A stretch of 64,000 bases of DNA, taken from the NCBI GenBank assembly GCA_947044365.1, contig OX345651.1, forward strand, positions 4,264,926-4,328,925, in the 5' to 3' direction. A model generated the notes under the pieces. That model made no database searches, was not told where the DNA came from, and saw only the letters and a list, made by a program, of their open reading frames with translations. A program made the translations under genes and the position numbers. Shown piece by piece: positions 15,001-22,500 of this stretch (position 1 is the first letter of the stretch; each line of letters begins with the position of its first letter). This DNA is from Petrosia ficiformis. Taxonomy: Eukaryota; Porifera; Demospongiae; Haplosclerida; Petrosiidae.

Positions 15001-16984
15001 TGATGTAACACAGATCAGACTACAAGATGCACAGTCAAATCAAATGGGAAGAGCTAGAAAACTCAGTTCTGAGTCGTACGATATATACAAGATGGATCAC
15101 ACTGTGATTTCTATCCAACTTGGTTTCTCAGATCTCAACAGAATAAAGGCTACTGAAATGTTTGGCCTGGGTATTGTGGATACTTGGATCACAATTAGGG
15201 ATGAACTAATTGATGATATGAATTATAATCCAGTGGTAGAAATACCAGATGGACAGGCTCAACAAGCTTCCAATTTCACTCTTGATACTACCTCGCCGTA
15301 TCTCCTGGAGTACCATCTAGACTTTGTTAGTGAAACTATGACCCTACATTTCAATGAACCCATCAATATATCATCTATTGATTACACAGAAATATCATTC
15401 CAGGATGGATTCTCGTCTGATCATAACTACTCTCTAACAGATGGCGAAGCGAATTCATACAACGATGCATTAACCATAGTGATAACATTCAACAAAGTGG
15501 ATATAGATTACTTAAAAATGCATCCAAGTCTGCTGACATCTGCTAACGATACATATATCACATTCACCAGTGTTGCATTCTATGATACAGCTACTAATCC
15601 CAATCCTGTTCTACCTCTAATAGATGGTGTGAATGCTACAGGAGTTTCTACATTCACGTATTATCCACCACCTGAGTTTGTATCTGTCAGGCCTACAGCT
15701 GGCAGAGGAAGTGGAGGTACCATAATCACAATAGCAGGTAACAACTTTGGTCCACCAAAAGGTGAAAAGGGAGAAAGGCAGGTGGACGTACTGCTCGATT
15801 TTATACCATCTCTGAACACTACAGTAATTGAAGCTAATGTCACCTTACAAGCAGTTACACCTGAAGCCAATTCTGTTGGAATTCCCGTCACTCTTACAAT
15901 CACAGTTGATAATAGCGCTCTTATGATTAACATATCAGAGGCATTTACATACCTTGCATCACCTGTTATCAACCGTATCTATCCCACAGCTGGTACATTT
16001 AATGGGGGTACACTTTTGACCATATATGGAGAGAACTTTGGTCCTTCGACACTGTCTGATGAAGGACCTGAAGTTAGTGTAACAATTGAAGGTGATAATT
16101 GTACCAATCCAACAGTCTTGTCCAATTATACACTGACATGTATTACACCTGGTCTTGAACCTGGATCACATGATGTAACTGTCACTGTTGATGAGGTGTC
16201 GACCATATTTGAAGATGCCTTCACATCACTCTATCCTCCTACTGTTACTGCTATTAGTCCAAATTCGACATACAAAGACACACCCATTCTGGTCACCATT
16301 ACTGGAAATGCATTTGGACCAACAACATCATCAAATGATAGCAAACCAGTTATAGTAATACTTACCTCAGCCCTCCAAGAATCAGAATGCACAGATGTTA
16401 ATATTACTATAAGAGACATTGAACTTACATGTATAGCACAGGCTAATCTTGGTCCATCAAATATTACTATAATAATTGATGGTATTGAATCTGATTACTC
16501 TAACATTACATTCTTCTATTATGATGATGCTGGTAACTTCTCATTTGAAGTGAAAGAGTTTTATGTCTCAGAGGGAGAGTTGTATGGGAATGTTACAGTT
16601 AGTCGTCGTGCCTTCCCAAAATTCGCAAGTCCAGCTAATATAACAATCCAAGCACTGGATGGAACAGCTATATCACCTTTCTATTACATTGAAACACGTA
16701 TAACAAAATGGTTGCCATATCCGGAAAACTCTGTCACATTTCAAATACTAATCACAGCCATGACATACGAACCTGAGCGCATACGCAAAGGAGAAGATGA
16801 TGATCGGTATTTGAATGTTCATATTACTTCCGTGATTCCATTACACGGAGAAGCTAATATTACAGATCCTACAGCTACTCTTACCATCAAAGCACTATGT
16901 AATGCTGTTACACATCTTTGTATTGCTGATTGGGATGTAAATACCAACTCCATTGTTTACTATCGATTGGATGAACTCCCTTAA
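2..16984 (+). CDS. Giant extracellular-type repeat protein, ~40 Ig-like repeats + 3 IPT/TIG + Calx-beta-like domain (5' partial)
   Basis: The reading frame is open from base 2 to the TAA at 16982-16984, and residues before the first ATG (47) already match the repeat (IYISVHSSTIYDM), so the gene continues off the left edge. About 40 tandem units of ~130 residues follow. Each starts with P-x-L-x-x-F-x-LDM and LTFSETV, passes through an ITLQ strand and a DLNEIK helix-like stretch, and ends with NTYIS...DMNGN...DTT. This resembles bacterial Big_5/SwmB-type Ig-like repeats (family knowledge, not searched). Then come three IPT/TIG domains (about 15661-15950, 15955-16230, 16231-16520; hallmark GGTxxTIxGxNFGP) and a Calx-beta-like domain (16525-16905). 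N-glycosylation sequons are very frequent. No membrane helix or GPI-like tail is seen at the C-terminus, so secretion or matrix association is inferred. Repeats near 11319-11375 and 14160-14290 carry Ser/Gly-rich or acidic inserts. At least 16.98 kb lies in one exon. A function cannot be named. Confidence 0.9.
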   Translation, partial: EGDIYISVHSSTIYDMQMNYLVPLVNGNAKMINSLLPDFTPPTLREFSFDMNSANLTLTFDEPVNASCFITTGITLEGAGGDKVTLTGGFVVDCYSIVVTINVNDYDFDLMKKAGGICSDPSSICKLILSMNSAYDMFKNGNNETAIEAATTITRDTTRPYLVYYDLDLNSEQLHLTFSEYLLNPDEETVKGIKLQASEFELADILSNRSENVDPEDPNSYCGELRAYRLTGSYHESGTVFEPGHPPVLTVNLTTDDLNILKSLTTVATSVNDTFLLINENSTVDNFQNKIIGTPEDNALPVRVFTPDRINPTLDTFSLDMDTGICILSFSESVNIASLQIVEVSFQGSYNYLNSSIYTLTGGFSDSCNAPFIKIYLSIEDVNELKRYTDIATSIDNLYLSIEAGTLLDMNGNPLIPISLYEGKQADVFVPDTNNPMLMEFTLDLDLGSITLTFNETMNALSFLPDTLRLSQTVRTGEVSFNVSSSGILLSENSTEISYEFSKEDVDEIKRIDLCTFRSNGDDCFLIFTNDTIEDMNFNPVIPAEEDSAFQVTNYISDSTSPELVFFSVNMSFGYVTLGFSEAVNVTTFNLTALVLHEFSDGSAVHKYRLTGGDIVTFENGLFVEFYFNKVDLEYLRLHRDIYDSKFNTYITAEPGTILDMSENKLQLNAFFLVNEFTGDTIGPEIIGAILDMDEGSLELTFSETISAVSFTSADITVVNDDVNITSSFKIGFTDTSEEDDGIVINFNLLTDDVLQIKALDMLATSRNTSYINHTSNLVDDTSGIPAVIKIPFQVDEYIPDTKSPQLEDFLELNMLNRFLTFRFNEPVDLSTVDPTYFTVQQFRRNVYEGGQQLNLTGGEVDYSGVVDEKRDIVIYLNNEDYRSIVLDDMFGTGGTEDGNTFISIDSEGVYDFAGNPLASVYENDGEPALSVIDDDSIPELLSFDLDVDEGLLSLTFDNVMDSATLDATTITIQDQQIATTFYSLTDGSTGSEDGYVILVNITKQDLNAIKLNEGIATSTENTYITFTADLIDSFGSDPENELADGINVLAITDDSARQVTRFTNDSTFPFLESFDLDMNTMRGQILLTFDETVNADSFVFTEITILSQPTTNISNDNVTSFVLSTRGTFDHPATVSSSDNSTVIIISLGFDDSNDIKRLTDLATMESNTFISFSNITVVDMNGNEVIPVDLENAEPINNFIPDTTSPVLTDFSLDMNTGLVILTFSETVDTIYLDPTGITLQSNNTVSAQSFQLTEDSYNITTIDDYIVEVQVGFYDLNEIKRYYELAQSLETTYISLSETTIRDMNGIEVATIAFTDAIPALNFTIDSTEPQLVSFHLNMNNGTLQLNFTETVNVETFTFSFITLHSESNITLSQSHTLIGGKRLSGDLYYPTIELLLPDQYSIKLLTELATSLENTYLEITYGAVQDMSLNMNPVLATFLGPENGTYTEDTTPPLMTLFTANLNLSLLTLMFNEPVNSSSINFTAFIVISRPKNSADSYRLTTGDTTSDNGRQIELYISDYDLNEIKKLEDLFVSADTTYLHFDKDAIRDMAGNPIEETSRIEAFGSVNFTNDTTSPRLLSFDFDANSGNLTLYFSETIDYTTLILYDISLQSDFSAMGMDVYNLTGGVITPMDDYSLYIRLSVEDLNQLKTYRIGVNNATLWLSIAEGAILDQSGERLIGLFNGSSAISVASYTLDYSPPELMSFTLDLTAETLQLTFSESVDAGTLNVTGITLQNSRNNSLTDPSTFYTLSSSSYNWHHDITRQRIYISKEDLDELKRLYLLATDINNTYISILEDTVRDIFGNPLISISNEKGLQAAAVKEDILRPMLLSFNVNLTSEILVLTFNETVNASSLDVTSFGFQGDMEFIDGETEQYTLTNRSHILDEDPEGQDSTVIIIDLHTTDLNKIKEFTDLVTSDENTYLTIEEDGVADMNGNPLVPVTSDNAKEVSIFYNDYIKPNLTSYNLDMNTGLVILTFDETVNSSSLDPDQLTLLGEPTDNTTARITLSGAKNTSTEHSTVLKIYILDSDLNEIKRQTELAVDRDSTYLSMTGVSVLDMNANEVNPISNSMAMLVHMYINDTTPPELIGFDFNMTSDILTLYFSETVLVDSLRTNHTTFLNNDTMPQYWSLVYPTTLLSNDSTVVMIGINNNDLNEIKIREQLATTDSNTYLSVNEDLITDMFGNSLVSIPNSERLMVLEYTQDLVSPYLSEFSLDMDGGGILHLTFSESVNVSSIDVTQITLASQSANAPQKYEIGSLGPGSYSNSTNGPEVDIYLHFDDINRLKMLTELVITEGTTFISITESLLEDMNGNQITYILLNESQPVEIYSPDITPPTLEEFSIDLDAGVLNLTFSETVNGESLDRTGITLHNSSNGTGSYFRLYTGDVEYLPVHYIIPVQLTIEEQNAIKEITDLATSFYDTYLSIDFGSITDISGSVVNMLIAIYPNDTLQTSYYKPDITDPQLLDFSIDMDGGTLTLTFDETVRSNSLNLTQITLQNDTEIGTTFYTLTSGQWSEDDSTVIVVTFSDYDLNKIKQLRDLASEELGNNTYISFPSSMIEDMNGNEVLVIEDTNAKRVYNFTEDTTQPLLLSFDLNLNTEQLTLTFSETVDTLTLMLNEFTILGNNTNINYTLTGGSTPSDDWFIIVVQLHIDDVNNIKRNTDLAVDNSTTKLIWNPTTVLDMNDNLLDFTAALDVSGFTEDTRQPILVSFDLDMDADHLVLTFNETMNIGTLLIREITIQESENLSLSEANITQYYTLRYSTVISTDDPVVNISLHPNDSNYIKTYTNLATNENNTFISLSSDFIEDMNKNSLFEIPSLAAYGVRIYTEDRTSPVLVSYIIDLTAEELNFVFNETVNINSFDAQSVTVYSNTSEYLLTGGILKYSINDTNLTLELTTADLNEIKKDEDLLTSVDNSYITFLSSLLRDMNDNYITPITEINLVAPADFIPDKVDPELNSYHLDMNEGVLYLTFSETVRAETLMPQSFAFQNIHNSSEVFYGIKEGHLLGSENDPVVVMSLSKLDQDNIKRISDLATNLNDTFLTADTTGITDMNNNSLVLIDTSDALQAQNFTPDTTRPHLVQYNLDMDYGTGRLWLTFSETMLISSFNVTEITLHGSPYANESEYTLHSDSTPVEGSFDDTVVTIVISLYDSNEIKKLTTLATSREDTYLSLTNQTITDMNDNELIETASPEQVRNYTEDTTSPTLDSFAIDLDSNILTLFFSETVNVDTLNVEEITLQDSQDTLDDTVWLSQLSSSDSYNDAVIEIDISSYDRNILTAMTNLYNEKNDSYITLTNYAINDMANNSLIPINSSMALITSDYTLDITNPSLLNFTVDLDKGAIYLLFNETVSLETIDYTRFHLHSDEYGSISVNLTNGSFNEYFTHEVVVYMVRSDIDRTKVTEYLWTNVSNTWLFIEDGAIFDWTMMNPVESGVLQTDEKPIEIEGPVLQSYAVNMTSGVIILNFNEPVRPRTLVYQRILFQNAANNYTMDYRLSGGSSPSGNGRMVKIQLTSYDLNFVKSLTNLYTNENTTYLTLSSGTIRDMVMNPSIPIYGKQVDIYMDDTNRPYLVSYELDMNEGIMMLNFSETVDVSTFNLPSFVLQVDSNVSYDQAMDFHYFSYQTTAMSSDYLEMLDNKTVIIDIHLDDLNEIKRKMIATSINTTWLVIEDEALFDNNEQPVIPLVNGITAKQPMIYINDETNPVLLRFDLSMDAGTLVLSFSETVDATTLDVTQITIQDYFFVVEEAYTLTNSSSLYQRPEIEYTSCAELSSGSGSPSGSGSGIFSGFSVMVEFGDVVNSTNDNSSDRNSSVTPPISFNNHTLIVYLSHEDLNNIKALTFLATSHYRTYISLSEHAVYDMVGNKIQEISENNATRVTEYEYDDTRPEVVSFDLDIDSGNLTITFTETINVSSLDVTQLTLQSENDHFGSVLSTYTLKSSPPYPNTSQSFSEDGPMIVIQIGHEDLNAIKKIRTLANHESNTYLSWTSTAISDNDDNPIIACLSLFAQEVNLFTEDMTRPELTSFDLDMNDGRLILTFSETVKVIDSLDVTQITLQADSEAAGVIYTLTDIEPFESSSMNEDGPVVTIMIGFTDFNAIKYLSELATSRNDTYISITNMTIVDMEDLQVVDIPHYNAQKVRIHTADTTSPVLLRFTLDMDSTTLVLTFNETVDTDTLNVSHIVFQRDNMSSIDYHSSPYALTPGPNETYTSSDNGHIVVIHLGPTDRNELKRRQNLTVSINSTWLIVYPDAINDMNGNDLVEIKDGNALQAEGFVSDRTPPVLVDFSIDMDASQFVLTFDETVRAKTLVIDAITLQDNASYINSTYTLTDGSSSQSDSTMLTVNISEFDLNQLKKLSICRQVSDCYILHEFATVFDMNNNPIDNRDNGQGFESFRHIPDITNPVLLFFDTNLTSETMTLTFTETVNASSINFTAFTLQDFFEASYSYTLTDGKVQEEDSTIITFNFSWYDLNEIKRNTDIYTDRTNSWLTITQYAIHDMALDPNYVIPVLNTEIVAEGLVTEEFYPDVTPPELWDFDLNLTSHELILYFSETMLARTLDINEITIQNRQKAATEIVKLTMGELPWYSQSFSEDNHIIVIKLGQIDTDRIKAFTDLATENTNTFISHTVDTIEDMARNKVVEISPSYAHIVQVLYEDTIRPTLLAFELDLNTAQLTFTFSEAVNASSMEVNEITIHSVEDGTNVSWTLTNLTQANMYLGTEEDDFGSSSTSAFGELFDIEYEDMSGSTEDIPPYSGNCTEDKSAFSPYHSYTNSKDLPIIILELGFLDINELNTWTNLATFINNTYISMTKYAINDMNKNRLVEVPWYNSTEASEVIPDSTPPNIVFFDLNMTSEILSLTFDEVVRADSLNVQFVVLQDMSYVHLVSNDSVLRIYQLKQGIGSVIDDYIIYIELDTDDLNNIKRLRRIATAPDNTYLTFSTDLITDMHGNKVTEVDNGEGVRVSCFTEDIIKPELKYFHLDMNEGQLFLTFSETVDAQSFDVTQIRLQDAQSNQMGRARKLSSESYDIYKMDHTVISIQLGFSDLNRIKATEMFGLGIVDTWITIRDELIDDMNYNPVVEIPDGQAQQASNFTLDTTSPYLLEYHLDFVSETMTLHFNEPINISSIDYTEISFQDGFSSDHNYSLTDGEANSYNDALTIVITFNKVDIDYLKMHPSLLTSANDTYITFTSVAFYDTATNPNPVLPLIDGVNATGVSTFTYYPPPEFVSVRPTAGRGSGGTIITIAGNNFGPPKGEKGERQVDVLLDFIPSLNTTVIEANVTLQAVTPEANSVGIPVTLTITVDNSALMINISEAFTYLASPVINRIYPTAGTFNGGTLLTIYGENFGPSTLSDEGPEVSVTIEGDNCTNPTVLSNYTLTCITPGLEPGSHDVTVTVDEVSTIFEDAFTSLYPPTVTAISPNSTYKDTPILVTITGNAFGPTTSSNDSKPVIVILTSALQESECTDVNITIRDIELTCIAQANLGPSNITIIIDGIESDYSNITFFYYDDAGNFSFEVKEFYVSEGELYGNVTVSRRAFPKFASPANITIQALDGTAISPFYYIETRITKWLPYPENSVTFQILITAMTYEPERIRKGEDDDRYLNVHITSVIPLHGEANITDPTATLTIKALCNAVTHLCIADWDVNTNSIVYYRLDELP

Positions 16985-17928
16985 ATATGTACATATTCAT
17001 AAACACTTACGCAAACATGACCTTGTTTTTTTGGACACGTAAACTTAGCTAAGTATATAATTATAACTTGTATTGTACTAGAAATATTTTTTTATGAAAC
17101 GAACACTTTCACACATTTACAGGTCTTTGTGATTTGTAATTAATTTGGTTTAATTTACCTACATACAAAGCTTATTTTTGTACATCTTTTCTTTTAAAAA
17201 AAGTATTTTATATATTATCTAAACCAGCTGGCTCAAGAGAAGAGATAACATGCTTATGTCATCATCATACCATGTTGATTATAAACCTGATATTGCACAA
17301 GTGGCATGACATAACAAATATATTTCCTGCACTTCAAACCTTTTTCACCACACTATAATAAACCACAGCTGCAGGATATGTATCACAAACCACAGTGAAT
17401 GTATGTCATGGTCAAAAGCTTTGAAGTCATGACATATGAAACCTCCTTGTGTAAGTAATAAACCAAATGTTGGCATATACACATGTACAGTAAATAAGTA
17501 TGGAGATATACGTAGCTATTTATTAACTTTAAAAAAAGCACAAAAGGATTGGGATTGTACTTATTAAGCAATAATCACTTTTGTATGGTAATGTGGAAGT
17601 GGTTAGCATAATTTTGTAGCGGATATAGTAGTATTGGTACATTTGTGTGGTTTTCCATTTTTAAAATCCTAAAACTTATATATATATATATGTACTATAA
17701 TTTGTTATGAACTATTATAATTATGCTATTACCATAAAACGGCGGAGACAAAGATCACGTGCTATTTTGCACGTAAATTATATTAGCGCATGCGCAAACA
17801 GTTGAATCCAGCGTAGCAACCAGACCATTATCCATCCCATTCAGAGACCCATTGGCCAATGGGTCTGAAAATGTCCTATATTTTCAACTGAAGGAGGAAG
17901 CAGATAGAAACATTGGTATACATGTGTG

Positions 17929-17961
<33 letters not shown>

Positions 17962-18170
17962 CCGAGCACATCCAAATGCAGTATGGACAATTCCTAGTAG
18001 TTGATATTGTGCTAGTCCACTACGTATGTTTCTCAGCCTCCATAAGTACACACTTGCTTAGTAATAGATCACATTACGTATACATATATACAATAATATA
18101 AACAAAATAAGTATTATTAGCAAACAAAGAAATCAGTAATTATAAAAAAAGTAATACTAATAATTCTAAA
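16985..18170. other. Intergenic, convergent 3' ends; candidate poly(A) signals and an orphan promoter-like segment
   Basis: The 3' ends of the giant gene (+) and PA2G4 (-) face each other here. AATAAA occurs at 17357-17362 and 17457-17462 on the + strand, both possible poly(A) signals for the giant gene. TA microsatellites lie near 17680 and 17932-17956. No coding exon was recognised. The segment 17740-17880 is GC-richer and carries promoter-type motifs, listed separately. Confidence 0.6.
17740..17880. promoter_or_regulatory. Promoter-like motif cluster (E-box, NRF1 palindrome, CCAAT palindrome)
   Basis: CACGTG is at 17756-17761 and the NRF1-type palindrome GCGCATGCGC at 17786-17795. A perfect 22-bp palindrome centred on TTGGCCAA (inverted CCAAT boxes) spans 17845-17866. 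The PA2G4 upstream region has the same CACGTG plus GCATGCGC pairing, so this may be the promoter of an unrecognised or non-coding transcript. No adjacent coding exon was found. Confidence 0.4.
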
Positions 18171-19502
18171 TTAGTCTTCTGATTTTTCATCGCCATTAGG
18201 AATAGACCCAGATGGCTTTCCTTTCTTTTTTTTCTTCTTGGATTTCTTGGAGACTGAAGTGGTCAGTAATGTCTATGAAAAGAACCATGTCAGTCAATTT
18301 AACAATTAGTATGACAAGAAGAAACATGTTACTACATAATTTTAACAAGTTGACTACAAAAACTGACACAATATCAGAATAGCTACACCCATCACAGAAA
18401 GACTGAGGGGTCAGGTGACCACTGTTTGACACATTATTGTAGAATTTCTGCTGTCAAGAACTATATATGTATGCTTGTCTCAAGATCCCTCTGTCTTTTG
18501 ATGAGAGGTGTGATTACACTACATTATAAGAACTTACTTTCATATTGGCATCTTCTAGTTTGTGACTAGATTCTACTATTGTAGAGTCAAATTGTGGACT
18601 TGTAATCCTGTAAGAGAAAACCACAAAAATCTAATATTTAAACCATTTTGAGATTTGAATACAAAGTTGACAAAAGTTACGAATGAATCCACAACAGAAA
18701 ACTTATAATTAATTTGAATGCCTTAACGTACTTTAGTGGTCCATTTGGCATTAATAATACAGTGAACTTGAATTGAGCCACAAATTCATCTGACAAAAAA
18801 AATTATAATCATTACGAAAAGAATATAATAATTATATTGAGAAAAAAAGTATCCCTATGATTGGTTTGTAATGTCACCACATTCAGTAATCATGGCTGAC
18901 TTTCTCATGCCTGAAACACAACAGCCTACTATACATTGCAGCTGTGTGTGTGTAGTTATTAGCCAGTCTTATTACTTTTTCTTCTACAACTTTAAGAATA
19001 TATTTCAGCTGTAACTGCTATTAATTTCTATCTAAACTACAAGCAGCTTCCTTCTACAGAAATTGAGCACATGCAACACCCATTAATGCTCAAGCCCCTG
19101 TAGTGATGCAACTTTCTTAAAGCATGTATGTGATACAAGATTATAAATATACATGTATAAGTTCGAACTTGTGGGAAAGCAATCATGGGATGGCCCTGCA
19201 TCTAAATATACATCACTGTTACTGACCTTCTTTCTCATATAATACATGAAAGGGTTCCATTAAGTTATGGTTTAGACATTCCACAACACCCATCTTTGCT
19301 TTGCCCTCCTCTTCAAACGATCTGAGGTTACAACAATGAATAGCATTAATATTATGACAATACAAAATTATGATATGCAGGGACAAGAGAAAAAAAGGGA
19401 AACTGAAAAACCAGAAATCCTACATATACAGTGTTCTGCCCAAACTACATGTATGTAGAGTAGTGGTCAGATTCTAACATGCATTTAGTGCCCGTATAAA
19501 TC

Positions 19503-19538
<36 letters not shown>

Positions 19539-22500
19539 TAATTATATACATGTGAATGTGAATATATGGTTAGAAGTGGTTAATTTATCTGGTAAGTGGT
19601 TAGTCCCAACCAGTGTGGGTAGAACACTGATATGCCTTGCACAAACCTAATATTTAATTAGCTACCAAACTACAAATTATCTCACCTTACCTTAATGAAA
19701 ATGGCATTACATCAAACCTGCTGCACACCTCACTAAAAAATGCTACGAAAAAGGAATCCAGTTATTAATGACAGTACACTTAATTAAAGTTTAAAGGGTT
19801 GCATACATTGCAAATAATTGTAGCACATGAAATTGGTCTGCTAATTTTATCGCAATGGCAAAATATTGTCTTAGTGCAATTAAATAATATTTATAATATA
19901 TGCCGTTCAAAACACAACAACACTTTATCTTGAGCTGTATGCTCTCAAAACAAGAATCAGAAGTGTCATCTTTTAAAAAATGAGCCAGCTTATATCATAG
20001 ACAGTATCAATGAGTACATGTAGTTACAATATTCCAATAATCACAAGTCATCTTTAGGCAGTAATTGCAAAACATAATTTTCAATAGTACCCTACCGTAC
20101 TGCATACGGTACATGCAAGCTTGCAAGTTAAAATTACATCACTTACATCTTGATGCCTTCATTTTAAGATTATATATATCTTCTGTTTTCTTGTAAACAG
20201 TAGTCCGAGCATCTAATTGTCTTGACTACATGTGAGGACTGAATAAATGAAGGGCTAGTTGTCATGAAAACCTACCTTTCCATCTCCTGTGCTCACGATA
20301 ACATCAACAGCATACACCTCATGAAGTTCAAACTCACAATTCTTGTGTTCTCTCCTGAGACAGAAAGAGAGAAAGAAAGGGGTACATATTGAGATTACAA
20401 ATGGTGTTAAAATAGTCTGCAAACCAACGAAGAACTGCTGCAACATGCAAGTTACATGTACATTCAGTTTTGTGGAAACAGCCACTCATGCAAAATATTG
20501 TCCAATAAATCTAGTGAATGTCCGGTAAATTGAAACTGAACTGTATACAAAGTATATTGGGAGCAGGACAAGAGTGATGAAAATAGACCAAAATGTCTGG
20601 CTCAATGTTTCCACACCCCTCAAGGTCTTGGGTTCCTTATCCTCTACAAATCACATCTCACCTTTGATTCTCAGTGGGGTTAAGAATAATCGTCTTCTCG
20701 CTATCATATGTGTTCTTCCTTAACCTATGAGAGAGAATGCCCTCTACTGGTGTACACTCAAAATCTGATGAAATCTTTGTTATAGCATCTGTAACAGCTA
20801 AGTCCTGTATGCACAAATGAAAATAAATTTCAGTAGAAAAAATAACACTTTGAAATAGCCAATAATTTCACCTAATTCCTAAGTTCATATACAACACATT
20901 TCACAATATAATATGGCAAGAAACTAAGAATCTTGGTTAGAAAGCATTGCTAAATACGGCATTCATGTTGAGTAACTACTGCCTTTCTGCTTGCTATGGT
21001 TTGGTGGAGTTTAGTACAATCAGTAGTATATAGTGATGCACCAACAATTGGATCCGTAATTGGTCATTACTGGAAATTATTTTTTTTAGTACACTGTACT
21101 GGTTATTTCTGAAATATAACCGATATTGTAAAATTGTACCACTAATGTCATTTCTTGTGATTATAGCATCATTAATTGCTTGTATGATACTCATAATTAT
21201 CTCATATTCATAGAAAGAATCGGTAACCAGAAGGTAGATTTAATATCCGATTATCGGAACACAAGTACATATCGAAAGTAATTATCAGAATATCAATAAA
21301 ATCTCTTATCAGTGCATCACTAGTTGTGAAGAGGGGGATCTGAACCTTGATCAAAATTAATAAAATATTATATATAATAATTTATTATAATTACAATTGA
21401 CTGCAGTCAGTAACGGGTGACTACTGTCAGCAATGTTGCTCTCAGACAAGAAAACATTTGTATCATCACTCTGCAGGACCAAATCTTAAAATATACACAT
21501 ACATGTACCTCTCCTCCAGGTATAACCATTCTATAGGCAATCTCTGATGCTAAATGTCCAGCCATCAACACATCTGCTAAACGCCCAGTCACTCTATTAT
21601 CCTAGATAAAGGATTTAAACTGTGAACAAAAGATTATAATCATTACAGAAGTGTACTAACAGCTGTATTTGACTACATGGCCTAATGTGGTGTGTGGTCC
21701 TCCTATTATGGAGTCAAGCTGTAAATATAATTGTATCCAACTACCAGAGTTTTTGATAAGCTCATATGGTGCACCATTGGCCCAAAGAACTTCTTATTTG
21801 GCACGACCAGATGGCACAGTTAATTATGATTGTCACTAACAGCATTAACTCTTTGTTAATTGGCTCAATATGTATTCCCAATGGCACACACGCTAACCAT
21901 TATTGAGCCAATTTGGCCCATGCTTCAAAACTTATCAAAAACTCTGCTCACTACACATTACAAAGAGGGTATGCAGTCCTTATGATAGGAATGTCCTACC
22001 AGTACACTCCTGCACAATAACTGGGAGGGTATGCAGTCCTTACGACAGGAATGTCCTACCAGTACACTCCTGCACAATAACTGGGAGGGTATGCAGTCCT
22101 TATGATAGGAATGTCTTACCAGTACACTCCTGCATAATAACTGGGAGGGTATGCAGTCCTTATGATAGGAATGTCCTACCAATACACTCCTGCATGATAA
22201 CTCATTAACTAACTACATGTATGTATTAGTAGTGTGTAGCATTAGGACTTTGGTAAAGAAGGCATTATTAGCCAAATATTAGTTTATTTTTAGATCTAAC
22301 TAATTGACTAATTTGTACTAGGTTAAATTAGTACACTATAGATCAGAAAAAAAATCATAAACATGATGAATTCCTTTTACAAATTTTATCAGAGGTTAAA
22401 TTTAGCAAAATCATTTCATTGCGAGTAATAAAGTGTCCTATTCTAATTTCTAAACCATTGCATCTTATTAATATAACTTTATGACTTATTAAAATTAGTG

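Noticed and set aside
58..16419. Antisense ORFs opposite the giant gene (for example 5290-5751)
   Set aside because: They are shadows of the repetitive coding strand with no domain, splice or start evidence.
2..16984. Giant gene as bacterial contamination or recent transfer
   Set aside because: It shares a contig with clear animal genes, has IPT and Calx-beta modules typical of animal surface proteins, and its AT-rich codon use looks like its neighbours. Ancient transfer of the repeat itself remains open.
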